NCBI GenBank assembly: GCA_016711215.1
Contig: JADJTL010000003.1
Coordinates: 310,001-374,000 of the forward strand
Length of the DNA: 64,000 nt
Source of the DNA: Pseudomonadota bacterium
Lineage (GTDB): Bacteria > Myxococcota_A > Polyangia > GCA-2747355
Reading direction: 5' to 3'
Shown: positions 7,877-16,245 of the stretch, in pieces
How positions within the stretch are numbered: the first letter of the stretch is position 1
Layout of the letters: each line of letters opens with the position of its first letter
The notes under the pieces: model-generated
Seen by the model: only the letters and a program-made list of their open reading frames with translations
Told to the model about the DNA's origin: nothing
The model's database searches: none
Made by a program: the position numbers and the translations under genes

Positions 7877-9549
7877 AGCAGGCCAAACGACCCGTCGAGC
7901 TCACCTCTCCTTGCCGCGCCCTAGTGTGCGGAGCGCTCGCGTGCGGGTCGGCGCGACCGCGGCTCGGCGGCGAACGCAGCCGGCCGGCTGCCGACCCGCG
8001 AGGACCAGCAGCCCTCGCGATCGTTACCCTCGCGCTGACGCTTGGCGCGTGCGCCACGGCACCACGCGGCGGGCGCCCTCCCACGGCCAATGCGCCGAAG
8101 AGCGCGGCACAGTCCAAGGCTGCGGCGCCGCCTGATCCGTGGCGCGATCGCCAGGACCTGATGCAGCCCCCGGCCCCACGGGCCGGCGTGCGCTTGCCGC
8201 TCGAGGGCTTGAGCCGCGTGGCCCTGCCGAACGGCGCGACCCTGCTGCTGCTGCGCGACAACACCCTGCCGCTGATCTCCGTGCAGCTCCACCTGCCTTG
8301 CGGGGCCATCGACGACCCAGCTGCGCAGGGAGGGCTGGCCGCCTTCACGCTGGAGATGCTGCCCCAGGGCACGCGCCGGCGCGGCGCCGACGCGATCGCC
8401 GAGGCAGTCGAGGCCGCCGGAGCCGCCCTCGACACGCGCGCCGGCTACGAGGCCTCACAGCTCGTCTGCAGCGGGCGACGCGAACAACTGCCCCTCTGTC
8501 TCGGCCTCGTGGCCGAGTTGGTCCGCGCGCCGGCCTTTGCCCCGGCGGAGATCGAGGAGGTGCGTCGGCGCCTCCTCGGCGAGGTCAAGGATGCGCGAGA
8601 CTCGCCCGCGACGCTCGCGGCGCTCCACTTCGCCAACCAGCTCTACGGCGACGCCCACCCGGCGGGCCGAGCGATCTCGGCCGAGTCGCTGGCGCGCATC
8701 GGCCGCGCCGAGCTGATCGCCTTCCACCAGCGCCATATCGTGCCACAGGGCACGGTGCTCGCCGTCACGGGCGATGTCGACCCGGCCGCCGTGACACGCC
8801 AGGTGCGTCAGCTCTTCGGCGGTTGGCGCGGTCACGCGCCACGACGAGCGCCGCCGCCGGCCCTGCCGCCTCTGGCTCAGGGGCTACGCGTGCTGCTCGT
8901 CGACAAGCCCGACCTGAGCCAGAGCTTCTTTGCGTTGGGCCATGCGGGCCCACGCCGCAGCGACCCGGCGCACGACGCCCTCCGCCTCGCCAACTACGTG
9001 CTCGGAGCCGGCGGTTTCTCCTCGCGCTTGATGCAGCAGGTGCGCTCCGCTGGGGGAAAGACCTACGGCATCTCCAGCGTCTTCGACGACCACCGGGATG
9101 ATGGCGCCTTCCGCATTGCGAGCTTCACGCGCCATGAAGAGCTGGTCGCGACGCTGCGCCTGGTGCTCCACGAGTTGCGGGAGCTGCGCCGGCGACCGCC
9201 CAGCAGCGCGGAGTTGCGCGGGGCCAAAGGTCAGCTCGCCGGCGGCTATGTGCTGGAGTACCAGACCGCCGCCCACCTTGCGTCGGCGCTGGCGCGCGCA
9301 CAGCTCCACGGCCTACCTGACAGCTACGTCAGCGAGCTACCACTGCGACTCGACGCGCTGACCACCGACGCCGTGGCGGCGGCCGTCGACAGCCACCTGC
9401 GCTCGGACGCGCTGGTCGGCGCGGTGGTCGGCCGCGCCGCGACCGTGGGCCCGCTGCTACAACGCGCCGGCATCGCCTTCACGACGATTTCGTATCTGGC
9501 GCCGATCAGCGCGGCCGAGCGCAGCGCAGCCGCCAGGCCCCTCCCCTGA
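7873..9549 (+). CDS. M16 family peptidase, zinc-less partner, putative lipoprotein
   Basis: 558 residues with two M16 halves. At the position of the zinc motif the sequence is GLAAFTLEML, so the HxxEH residues are absent and it should be non-catalytic. Substrate-binding features of the second half, such as GGKTYGISSVF, are kept. A lipobox (LTLGAC, Cys60) follows a hydrophobic stretch, but the n-region before it is unusually long at about 45 residues. The real start may therefore be a later non-ATG codon, although none is clearly supported. Translational coupling with the preceding gene supports a heterodimer. Confidence 0.88.
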   Translation: MKQAKRPVELTSPCRALVCGALACGSARPRLGGERSRPAADPRGPAALAIVTLALTLGACATAPRGGRPPTANAPKSAAQSKAAAPPDPWRDRQDLMQPPAPRAGVRLPLEGLSRVALPNGATLLLLRDNTLPLISVQLHLPCGAIDDPAAQGGLAAFTLEMLPQGTRRRGADAIAEAVEAAGAALDTRAGYEASQLVCSGRREQLPLCLGLVAELVRAPAFAPAEIEEVRRRLLGEVKDARDSPATLAALHFANQLYGDAHPAGRAISAESLARIGRAELIAFHQRHIVPQGTVLAVTGDVDPAAVTRQVRQLFGGWRGHAPRRAPPPALPPLAQGLRVLLVDKPDLSQSFFALGHAGPRRSDPAHDALRLANYVLGAGGFSSRLMQQVRSAGGKTYGISSVFDDHRDDGAFRIASFTRHEELVATLRLVLHELRELRRRPPSSAELRGAKGQLAGGYVLEYQTAAHLASALARAQLHGLPDSYVSELPLRLDALTTDAVAAAVDSHLRSDALVGAVVGRAATVGPLLQRAGIAFTTISYLAPISAAERSAAARPLP

Positions 9550-9707
9550 GGGCCTGCGCCCAGGAGGCGCCGGCCGCAGCGGGGGGAGCTGCCCTTGCGC
9601 TCGCAGCCGCTGGGAAATAATCTGCGCCCCGCTCGGCGGCAGGGCGCCGCACGCGACGCGAGCCGACGGCATCGAGATCGAGCTGACGTGGAGCTGAGGT
9701 GGAGCTG

Positions 9708-10133
9708 ATGAGCGCGATCAAAGATCCTGAGCAGGCCGCCCGTTCGCTCGACAGCGAGCACTGCCGCATGAAGGCGCTGCTGGTGCTTCTCGAAGGGGCG
9801 ACGACGACCGAGGGGCTGGCAGCTCCGCTGCACGAGCTGCTGGCCTTGCTGCGCGGGCATTTCTCTCGCGAGGAGGGCGAGGAGGGGCTGCATGGCATCG
9901 TCCAGACGCGCGCGCCGCGCCTGCTGCAGGCCGTCGCGCCGCTGCTGCGCGAGCACGTGCCCTTGGCCGATCAGGCCCAGCGCCTGGTGGCCTTTCGCGC
10001 GCAGGCGAACGAGCTGAATGCGGCGCTGCGCCATGACGTTGCGCGGCTGATCGAACAGCTACGCCAGCACGAGATCCGAGAGACCGCACTGCTGCAAGAT
10101 ACGCTGCTGATCGAGCTCGGCAGCTGTGATTGA
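9708..10133 (+). CDS. Haemerythrin-like (HHE) protein
   Basis: 141 residues, all-helical, with His/Glu ligands in the spacing expected of haemerythrin-like HHE domains: DSEHCRM, LHELLALLRGHFSREEGEE, LLREHVPL, and the final helix RQHEIRETALLQD. The family binds a di-iron centre and senses or carries O2 or NO, or acts in iron handling. ATG 9708 is preferred over the in-frame GTG at 9699 because GAGGTGGAG sits just upstream as ribosome site. It stands alone between the M16 pair and the amidohydrolase. Assignment rests on motif spacing only. Confidence 0.65.
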   Translation: MSAIKDPEQAARSLDSEHCRMKALLVLLEGATTTEGLAAPLHELLALLRGHFSREEGEEGLHGIVQTRAPRLLQAVAPLLREHVPLADQAQRLVAFRAQANELNAALRHDVARLIEQLRQHEIRETALLQDTLLIELGSCD

Positions 10134-10155
10134 CCGCCCGACCAGGGCGGCGTGA

Positions 10156-11409
10156 ATGCCCCCTTTGACCGCGCGCGGCTGCCCGTCCCGACTCGAGCAC
10201 CGGAGAGCTCGGGCCCCCGCGCGCAGGCCAGCGTCGCTCTGGCTGCTGCCGCTCGCCATCCTAGCCTGTCGCAGCCGGTCGCCCGCCGTCGCAACGCCAG
10301 CCCCAAAGGCACGCGCGCAGGCCAGCGCGGCGCGGCCCGCGGACGATCCGCGCGGCCACCTGCCGCTGATCGACTCGCACGTCCATCTCACCCCGCTGCC
10401 CGAGTCGATGGCCCTCGCCTTTCGCATCTTCGACGCCGTCGGCGTCGTGAAGTTCGCGGTCAAGAGCGCGGGCAGCTGGGGAAGCCCACGCTACCGCGCC
10501 ACGCGGGCGTTCGCCGAGCGACTCGGCGCGCGGATGGCCTTCTTCATCAATCTCGACTGGAGCGGCGTCGACGAGCCCGGCTGGGGTGCGCGCGAGGCCG
10601 AGCACCTGGCCCGCGCCATGCGCGAGGGCGCCAGCGGCTTGAAGATCTTCAAGGACCTCGGCCTCGGGGTGCGCCTGCGCAACGGCCGCCTGCTCGCCGC
10701 CGACGATGCGCGCCTCGATCCGATCTACGCGCGTGCGGCCGAGCTCGGGGCGATCATCGCCTGGCACATCGCCGACCCGGTCGCCTTCTTCGCGCCACCC
10801 ACGCCTGATAACGAGCGGTACGACGAGCTCTCGCTGGCGCCAGACTGGAGCTTCTACGGCGGGGACTTTCCCAGCCACGCTGAGCTGCTCGCGGCGCGCG
10901 ACCGCGTCCTGCGCCGGCAACCACGGACGACCTTCCTCGGGATTCACCTCGCCGGCTATCCCGAGCGCCTCGACTACGTCAGTCGCCTGCTCGAGGCCTG
11001 CCCCAACCTCTTCGTCGACACCTCAGCGCGCATTCCGGAGATCGGCCACCATCCGGCCGCTGCGGCGCGGCGCTTCTTCTTGCGACATCAGGACCGTATT
11101 CTCTTTGGGACAGACCTGATTGTCTCGCCCGAGGGGCTACAGCTCGGCTCGGTCTCGCCCAAGCCGCCGGGCTTCGACGAGGCGGTGGAGTTCTATCGCC
11201 GCCACCGGCGCTACTTCGAAAGCGCCGATCGCCAATTCGAGCATCCGACGCCGATTCAGGGCCGCTGGCGCATCGACGGCATCGACCTGCCGATTGCAGT
11301 CCTGCGCAAGCTCTACTACGACAATGCCGACCGGCTGATCTTCGCGCCGCGCCGCGCCTACCTGCGGGCCACTGGCGCCAAGCCGGCGGCTGCGACTCCC
11401 GCCCAATAG
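10156..11409 (+). CDS. Amidohydrolase-2 family lipoprotein
   Basis: 417 residues. The N-terminus is Arg-rich, then LWLLPLAILAC gives a lipobox (Cys38), so it is probably anchored in the envelope. The TIM-barrel metal-dependent hydrolase fold is shown by IDSHVHL (first metal His pair), IAWHIADP, FLGIHLAGYPERLDY and the late acidic ligand in FGTDLI. The family hydrolyses or decarboxylates small cyclic or carboxylated compounds; the substrate cannot be inferred. It starts 22 nt after the haemerythrin-like gene and converges with the methyltransferase gene. Confidence 0.8.
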   Translation: MPPLTARGCPSRLEHRRARAPARRPASLWLLPLAILACRSRSPAVATPAPKARAQASAARPADDPRGHLPLIDSHVHLTPLPESMALAFRIFDAVGVVKFAVKSAGSWGSPRYRATRAFAERLGARMAFFINLDWSGVDEPGWGAREAEHLARAMREGASGLKIFKDLGLGVRLRNGRLLAADDARLDPIYARAAELGAIIAWHIADPVAFFAPPTPDNERYDELSLAPDWSFYGGDFPSHAELLAARDRVLRRQPRTTFLGIHLAGYPERLDYVSRLLEACPNLFVDTSARIPEIGHHPAAAARRFFLRHQDRILFGTDLIVSPEGLQLGSVSPKPPGFDEAVEFYRRHRRYFESADRQFEHPTPIQGRWRIDGIDLPIAVLRKLYYDNADRLIFAPRRAYLRATGAKPAAATPAQ

Positions 11410-11433
11410 CCCAGTGGCCCGCCGACCTCGTTC

Positions 11434-12021
11434 TCAGGGCTTGAGCGCGAGGAGCTGCACGACCGCGCCTTCACCGGTGTGGAAGGAGCCCTCGAGCAAG
11501 GGCCGCACCAGCTCCTCGGCGTGGACGAAGTCCAGTCCCGTGAAGTCCTCGCGCAGCTCGGCCAGCGTGTAGAGCAGCTCGCGCAGCGGCGGCCCACCCG
11601 TGCCGAGGGCGAGCTGCTCAGGGCGGTAGGCCTCGAGCACGAGCGCACCGCCGGGGCGCAGCCCCGCCACGCAGGCGCGGTGTACCGGCCGCCGCAGCGC
11701 CGCGGGAAGATGGCAGAAGATCAGAATGATGCCGGCCCAGTACCCCTCCGCGATCTCGAGCTGGCCAAGATCGCGCACGGTCGTGCGCAGCTTCACGCCA
11801 CGGCTCTCCGCCAGGCGCCGCGCCTTCTCGAGCCCAACCGCCGAGGCATCGACCGCGTCGACCTCATGGCCGAGTCCCGCCAGGTAGACCGCGTTGCGCC
11901 CCTCCCCCTCCGCGAGGCAAAGCATTGGCCCTTGCGGCAGCCGCGGCGCCACGGCGACGAGGAAGTCGTTGGGCGCCGTACCGTAGACATACTCGGGGAC
12001 GCTGTAGCGCTGATCCCACAT
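11434..12021 (-). CDS. Class I SAM-dependent methyltransferase (TehB-like)
   Basis: 195 residues. Begins MWDQRYS...YGTAPNDFL, as in TehB/thiopurine-type methyltransferases. Motif I is MLCLAEGEGRNAVYLA, the acidic motif II is VDAVDAS, and GLRPGGALVLEAY is the post-motif strand. Its ATG follows the stop codon of the long cysteine-rich gene without a gap (TAGATG), so translation is probably coupled. The substrate is unknown; tellurite or small thiols are possibilities for the family. Confidence 0.85.
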   Translation of the reverse strand: MWDQRYSVPEYVYGTAPNDFLVAVAPRLPQGPMLCLAEGEGRNAVYLAGLGHEVDAVDASAVGLEKARRLAESRGVKLRTTVRDLGQLEIAEGYWAGIILIFCHLPAALRRPVHRACVAGLRPGGALVLEAYRPEQLALGTGGPPLRELLYTLAELREDFTGLDFVHAEELVRPLLEGSFHTGEGAVVQLLALKP

Positions 12022-15000
12022 CTAGTTGGGGATGCACGCGCCAGCGACGCACTGGCCGTTATCGCCGTCGCAGGGCGTCGTATCGGCCGCCGTGTTCGTG
12101 GCGCAGGTGCCGTCGGCCTGACAGACGTCGACCTCGCACTCCCCGGCGGCGGAGCAGACCACACAGCTCGACCCGTCGTCGCCGCATTGCGCGGCACTCG
12201 GCGTGGAGACGCAAACATTCCCGACCGTCGTCAGGCAGCCGGCACAGCAGGCGCCGCTGGCGTCGCAGCGCCCGCCCGGACAGCTGGCTTGCGCGGCGTT
12301 ATTCGTCCACGCCGTGGTGCTCGTCGCCGACACACAGGCCTGGCAGGGGTTGGCGGGATTAGCGTCACCGTTGTTGTAGCAGGTCCCATCGATCAGACAG
12401 CGGCTCAGCCTCAAAGGGTGCGCACAGCTGCCGCTGCTGCACTCATCCCTCGTGCAGCTCAGTCCATCGGCCGTGCAGCCGGTTCCGTCCGTAGCGTTGG
12501 CGATACCGCAGGCGCCGGCACTGCAGGTGTCGACCTTGCACTCGCCCGCCCCGCTGCAGGTCTGGCAGGCCGCACCCGCCCCGCCGCAGGCGGCCAGGGT
12601 GTTCCCCGTCAGGCAGCTGTTTCCTGCGCCGAGACAACCCGTGCAGCAGTCCGGCGGCGGGCTGCTGCCATCGCAGCGGCCCGCGTCCCCGCCCGACGTG
12701 CAGGCGGCGCCCACCAGCTTATTGGTCCAGGCGCTGGTGCTCGTCGCCGGGACGCACGCCTGGCAGGTGTTGCTGGATCGATCGCCGCTGGCGTAGCAGA
12801 GCGCCCCGATCAGACACGTATTCGGCTCCAGCTCCGCATGCGTGCATGCGCCCGACTTACAGAGGTCCTTGGTGCAGTCCTTCCCGTCGCTGGCGCAAGC
12901 CGTGTTGTCGGCAGCGCTGGCCGTGCTGCACACGCCCGCCGCGGTGCAGGTGGCCGGCGCGCAGGTCGTGCCTCCCGCGCAAGCGGAGCAGGTGGCTCCG
13001 CCGGACCCGCAGGCAATCGCCGTCGGCGAGGACTCACAGGCCCCATCGGTGTGCAGGCACTTCGTGCAACATCGGGGCACGCTCTGGTTGTCGCAGCGCC
13101 CAGCACCAGCACCGTCGTCGCAGCCCGCTCGCAGGGCCTTGTTGCTCCAGGCGCGCGCGTTGGATGCAGCATTGCAGACCTGACAGGAGTTGGCCGGATT
13201 GAGGGCGCCATCGTCGTAGCAGACGCCGCCAATCAGGCACTTGCTGGCGACCAGCTGCGTATGCGCGCAGGTACCGGCGGCGCACTTGTCGAGCGTGCAG
13301 CTCAGGCCGTCATCCGCGCAGTCGGTGCCGGTGAGAGGATCGCTGCCGCAGCTGCCGTCGCTCTTGCAGGTTCGCGAGCGGCACTCGGGCGCGCTGCAGA
13401 CCTGGCAGGTCGCGCCATTGAGGCCGCAGAGCGCGGCAGTGGGGACGCTGACACAGCTATTGCCGTCGCAGCAGCCCCCGCAGCGCGCGCCCGCCTTGCA
13501 CACACACTGACCGCTAACGCAGTTGAGACCCGCCCCGCAGGCCGCGCCGGTTTCACCGCACTCGCAGTGACCACTCACGCAGCGGCTCGCCACCGCGGCA
13601 TCGCAGACGGTCCCGCAGGCGCCGCAGTGGCTGGTATTGCTCTGCAGGTCGATACAGGCCGAGATCTGCGAGCAGCAGGTCGCTGTGCTTCCTCCGCATT
13701 GATCGGCGCCGTCGTCGGTGAGGGCATTGCGGCAGTTGTCGTCGACGTTGTTACACTGCTCGGAGGCTCCCGGAAAGACGGTGGCGACGTTGTCGTTGCA
13801 GTCGCCACAGCCCACGAGCCCTGCTGCGAGCGCGAAGCGCCCGCTCACCTGCGCAGCCGTGCAGCCGCTGCAGCGTAGATACTTGTCTCCGTCCACGTCG
13901 CGCTCATCTGCGGGCACCGCACCGTCGCAGTTGTCGTCCTGGCCGTTGCAGAGCTCCGGCACTGGCAGGGCCGCCGCGGCGCCCCCGGCGTCCCCGCAGA
14001 GCCAGTGGTCGTTGAAGACGATACCGGCCCCCGCCACCACCTGGCGCACGAGGTCGGCGTTGGCCACCGTCTTCGTCCAGTCGCAGCCCGCGACCGTCCC
14101 GGCCGTGCAGTTGCCCGTCGCGATGCTGCAGGCCTTGCCCTTGTCGGCGAGGTTGAGCCCCTCAGGATCGTCCTTGCGGCCATTGCAGTCCCAATCCCGC
14201 TCATCGCAGCGCTCGGGTTGTGGCTGCGTCGCCCCGAAGCAGCGCTGGGACGCCACTGCACGCTCATCCTCTCCCGAGCAGGCCGTCCGCGCCGCATCCA
14301 GCGGATAGCGCGGATCGCGGCTCGGTAGCTGGCGACTGCAGGCGCACCTCCCGGTCAGCGCGCCACCGGGCGCGCACTCGCCGCGGCTGAAGTCCGAGCA
14401 CGTCGCCGCCGTGCTCGCGATCAGCCGCCCCTCGCCATCCGGATTGCCTTCGTCGACGAGCCCGTCACAGTCGTTGTCACGCCCGTCGCAAAGCTCAACC
14501 GCCCATGGGTGCACCTCGGCAGCACCGGGGCTGGCGGGGTCGTCGAGGCAATCCGCTGGCGCCACGTACCCATCCCCGTCGCGATCACCTGCGCAGGCGC
14601 CGTCGGCGATGCAATTCTGGCGCACGAGGTCGTTGCAGAGATCGGGTGCCCCAGGAAAGGTCCGCGGATCGTCGTCATCACAGTCGAGCTTGGCCGCCGG
14701 CGGGTTACACCCAGCCCTCAGCCCTTCGAAGCCGTCCCCGTCGTGGTCGCAGGCGGTCGTCGGGCAGCCATCCGCGGCTGCCGCCTTGCCGTCGCAGTCG
14801 TGGTCGACCTCGCGCGCGGCTTGGCCATTCTTCTCGCGCGCGGTGCTGCAGCGCTGGCGCAGCCCGCCGAGCACCGTGCCACCCTCGGCCCCACCTGCGC
14901 CGCCCGCCGTCGTCTCCGGGCCCACGCCGGCGTCGAAATCGTCGCAGTCGTCCTTCGGCAGCTCACAGGCGGCGTCGGGCGGAACGCCGAGCGCCGCGTG

Positions 15001-16074
15001 ACCGTCGCCGTCGACGTCGCAGGGCACGCAGCCCTCGTCGACGACCTGATTGCAGTTGTTGTCGGTCGCGTCGTCGCAGACCTCGACCGCACCTGGATTG
15101 ACGTCCGCCCTCGCGTCGTCGCAATCAGCGGGCGGCGGGTAGCCGTCGCAGTCGGCGTCGACGATACAGGCGACGTCGCGCCCGTTGCAGTCCTGGTCGA
15201 CACCGTCGCCGCAGAAGGGCGCGGTCATCGTGGCGCCCGAGGCCGCGAGCTTATCGCGACAGGCCTGGGGCAGCGCGTAGCGTAGGGCCTGCGCCGCCAC
15301 GTCCCCTGCCGCGCAGAGGTTGGCGTCCTCCTTGATGGTCGGCGCCCGACAGGGATCGGCGTCGTCGCAATCCTGCGGCACGGCGACCCCATCGCCGTCG
15401 GCGTCCTCACAGGGCTCATCGCCGACGCTCGGATCGGCGACACAGCCGGCGCTGCAGTCGTCGTCGCGGCCGTTGCCGCAGACCTCGAGGCCGAAGCGGT
15501 TGACCGAGGCCTCGTGGTCGTCGCAATCGAGGAAGTCACAGGAGAGCGAGTCGCCGAGCCCCGCGCAGTCCGGGTAGGCCGCGCAATCCGGGAAGCCGTC
15601 ACCGTCCTCGTCGTGCTCGTTGGGGAGCAGCTTCACGAGCACCTTGCGCAGGCCGCGGACCTGGAACTCGCGAACCGCGACCTGAAGCCGTTCGCCACCG
15701 GTGTAGCTCCGACCGACGAGGCGCAGCAGGTAGTGCCCGCGGCGCGAGAACTCGACGGCAAGGCGCAGCGCCTGCGTGGGATCCGAGATATCGCGATTGG
15801 GACGTTCGGTCGTCGTCACGGGCTCGTCGCGCCGGTCGAGGACGATCGTGCCCGTCGCCAGCTCACGCACCTGGAGGTCGAAGCGCTCGACGAGGCGCGT
15901 CGCGGTGACCGTCAGTAACAGCCCATGCTGGTCCTTGCCGCAGCCGGCCCCCAGCGCGCCCGCGGAGGCCACCAGCAGCAGGCTCAGGCGGAGCAGCAGC
16001 CAAGCGCCAGCGCGACCCCGGGCGCGCCCCGTCTCACTGCCCCGAGCCACCGCATCACCAAGCTGTTTCTGCAT
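12022..16074 (-). CDS. Very large cysteine-rich lipoprotein with MopE-type metal-binding repeats
   Basis: 1350 residues. ATG 16074 is chosen because it places a hydrophobic segment and lipobox (LGAGC, Cys45) near the N-terminus and lies downstream of a good promoter; an in-frame ATG at 16167 lies upstream of that promoter. After about 150 residues come many repeats of the MopE-like type (DxDGDGxxxxxDCDD...PGAxExCDGxDNDCDGxVDEG), each with clustered Asp and Cys. From about residue 800 the pattern changes to cysteine-rich cassettes (DGLSCTxDxCxxGxCAH, then CLIxGxCYxxGDxNPxNxCQxC), at least three copies. It is probably a surface protein, and calcium or other metal binding is likely from the Asp clusters (inference). 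Confidence 0.82.
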   Translation of the reverse strand: MQKQLGDAVARGSETGRARGRAGAWLLLRLSLLLVASAGALGAGCGKDQHGLLLTVTATRLVERFDLQVRELATGTIVLDRRDEPVTTTERPNRDISDPTQALRLAVEFSRRGHYLLRLVGRSYTGGERLQVAVREFQVRGLRKVLVKLLPNEHDEDGDGFPDCAAYPDCAGLGDSLSCDFLDCDDHEASVNRFGLEVCGNGRDDDCSAGCVADPSVGDEPCEDADGDGVAVPQDCDDADPCRAPTIKEDANLCAAGDVAAQALRYALPQACRDKLAASGATMTAPFCGDGVDQDCNGRDVACIVDADCDGYPPPADCDDARADVNPGAVEVCDDATDNNCNQVVDEGCVPCDVDGDGHAALGVPPDAACELPKDDCDDFDAGVGPETTAGGAGGAEGGTVLGGLRQRCSTAREKNGQAAREVDHDCDGKAAAADGCPTTACDHDGDGFEGLRAGCNPPAAKLDCDDDDPRTFPGAPDLCNDLVRQNCIADGACAGDRDGDGYVAPADCLDDPASPGAAEVHPWAVELCDGRDNDCDGLVDEGNPDGEGRLIASTAATCSDFSRGECAPGGALTGRCACSRQLPSRDPRYPLDAARTACSGEDERAVASQRCFGATQPQPERCDERDWDCNGRKDDPEGLNLADKGKACSIATGNCTAGTVAGCDWTKTVANADLVRQVVAGAGIVFNDHWLCGDAGGAAAALPVPELCNGQDDNCDGAVPADERDVDGDKYLRCSGCTAAQVSGRFALAAGLVGCGDCNDNVATVFPGASEQCNNVDDNCRNALTDDGADQCGGSTATCCSQISACIDLQSNTSHCGACGTVCDAAVASRCVSGHCECGETGAACGAGLNCVSGQCVCKAGARCGGCCDGNSCVSVPTAALCGLNGATCQVCSAPECRSRTCKSDGSCGSDPLTGTDCADDGLSCTLDKCAAGTCAHTQLVASKCLIGGVCYDDGALNPANSCQVCNAASNARAWSNKALRAGCDDGAGAGRCDNQSVPRCCTKCLHTDGACESSPTAIACGSGGATCSACAGGTTCAPATCTAAGVCSTASAADNTACASDGKDCTKDLCKSGACTHAELEPNTCLIGALCYASGDRSSNTCQACVPATSTSAWTNKLVGAACTSGGDAGRCDGSSPPPDCCTGCLGAGNSCLTGNTLAACGGAGAACQTCSGAGECKVDTCSAGACGIANATDGTGCTADGLSCTRDECSSGSCAHPLRLSRCLIDGTCYNNGDANPANPCQACVSATSTTAWTNNAAQASCPGGRCDASGACCAGCLTTVGNVCVSTPSAAQCGDDGSSCVVCSAAGECEVDVCQADGTCATNTAADTTPCDGDNGQCVAGACIPN

Positions 16075-16124
16075 TTCAACCCGCGTGGCTAAAGGACAGC
16101 GGCAGCGCTCGACCGTAGGGTCCC

Positions 16125-16152
16125 AGTATACCCGGGCGCGCGGGCGCCACAA
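16125..16152 (-). promoter_or_regulatory. Sigma-70-type promoter of the cysteine-rich lipoprotein gene
   Basis: On the minus strand TTGTGG (16152-16147), a 16-nt spacer and TATACT (16130-16125). The expected transcription start is near 16117, giving a leader of about 40 nt to ATG 16074. It lies between acyl-CoA dehydrogenase and this gene, so the latter is probably transcribed independently. Confidence 0.5.
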
Positions 16153-16165
16153 CGGGCGCCACAAC
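16142..16165. repeat. Two tandem copies of a 12-bp repeat
   Basis: GGGCGCCACAAC occurs twice in succession and overlaps the -35 box described above; each copy carries TTGTGG on the minus strand. It could be a duplicated -35 element or an operator. Confidence 0.6.
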
Positions 16166-16245
16166 ACGCGCCCCGTGGAGGTGGCCTGTGGCGGCGCTCA
16201 GCGGGCATCGGCGCGCCGGCGGCGCATGACGGCAACACCTCGTGT

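Noticed and set aside
11479..13878. 799-codon open frame on the plus strand
   Set aside because: Antisense to the methyltransferase and cysteine-rich lipoprotein; translation is low-complexity Ala/Arg/Gly and has no domain. A by-product of high GC.
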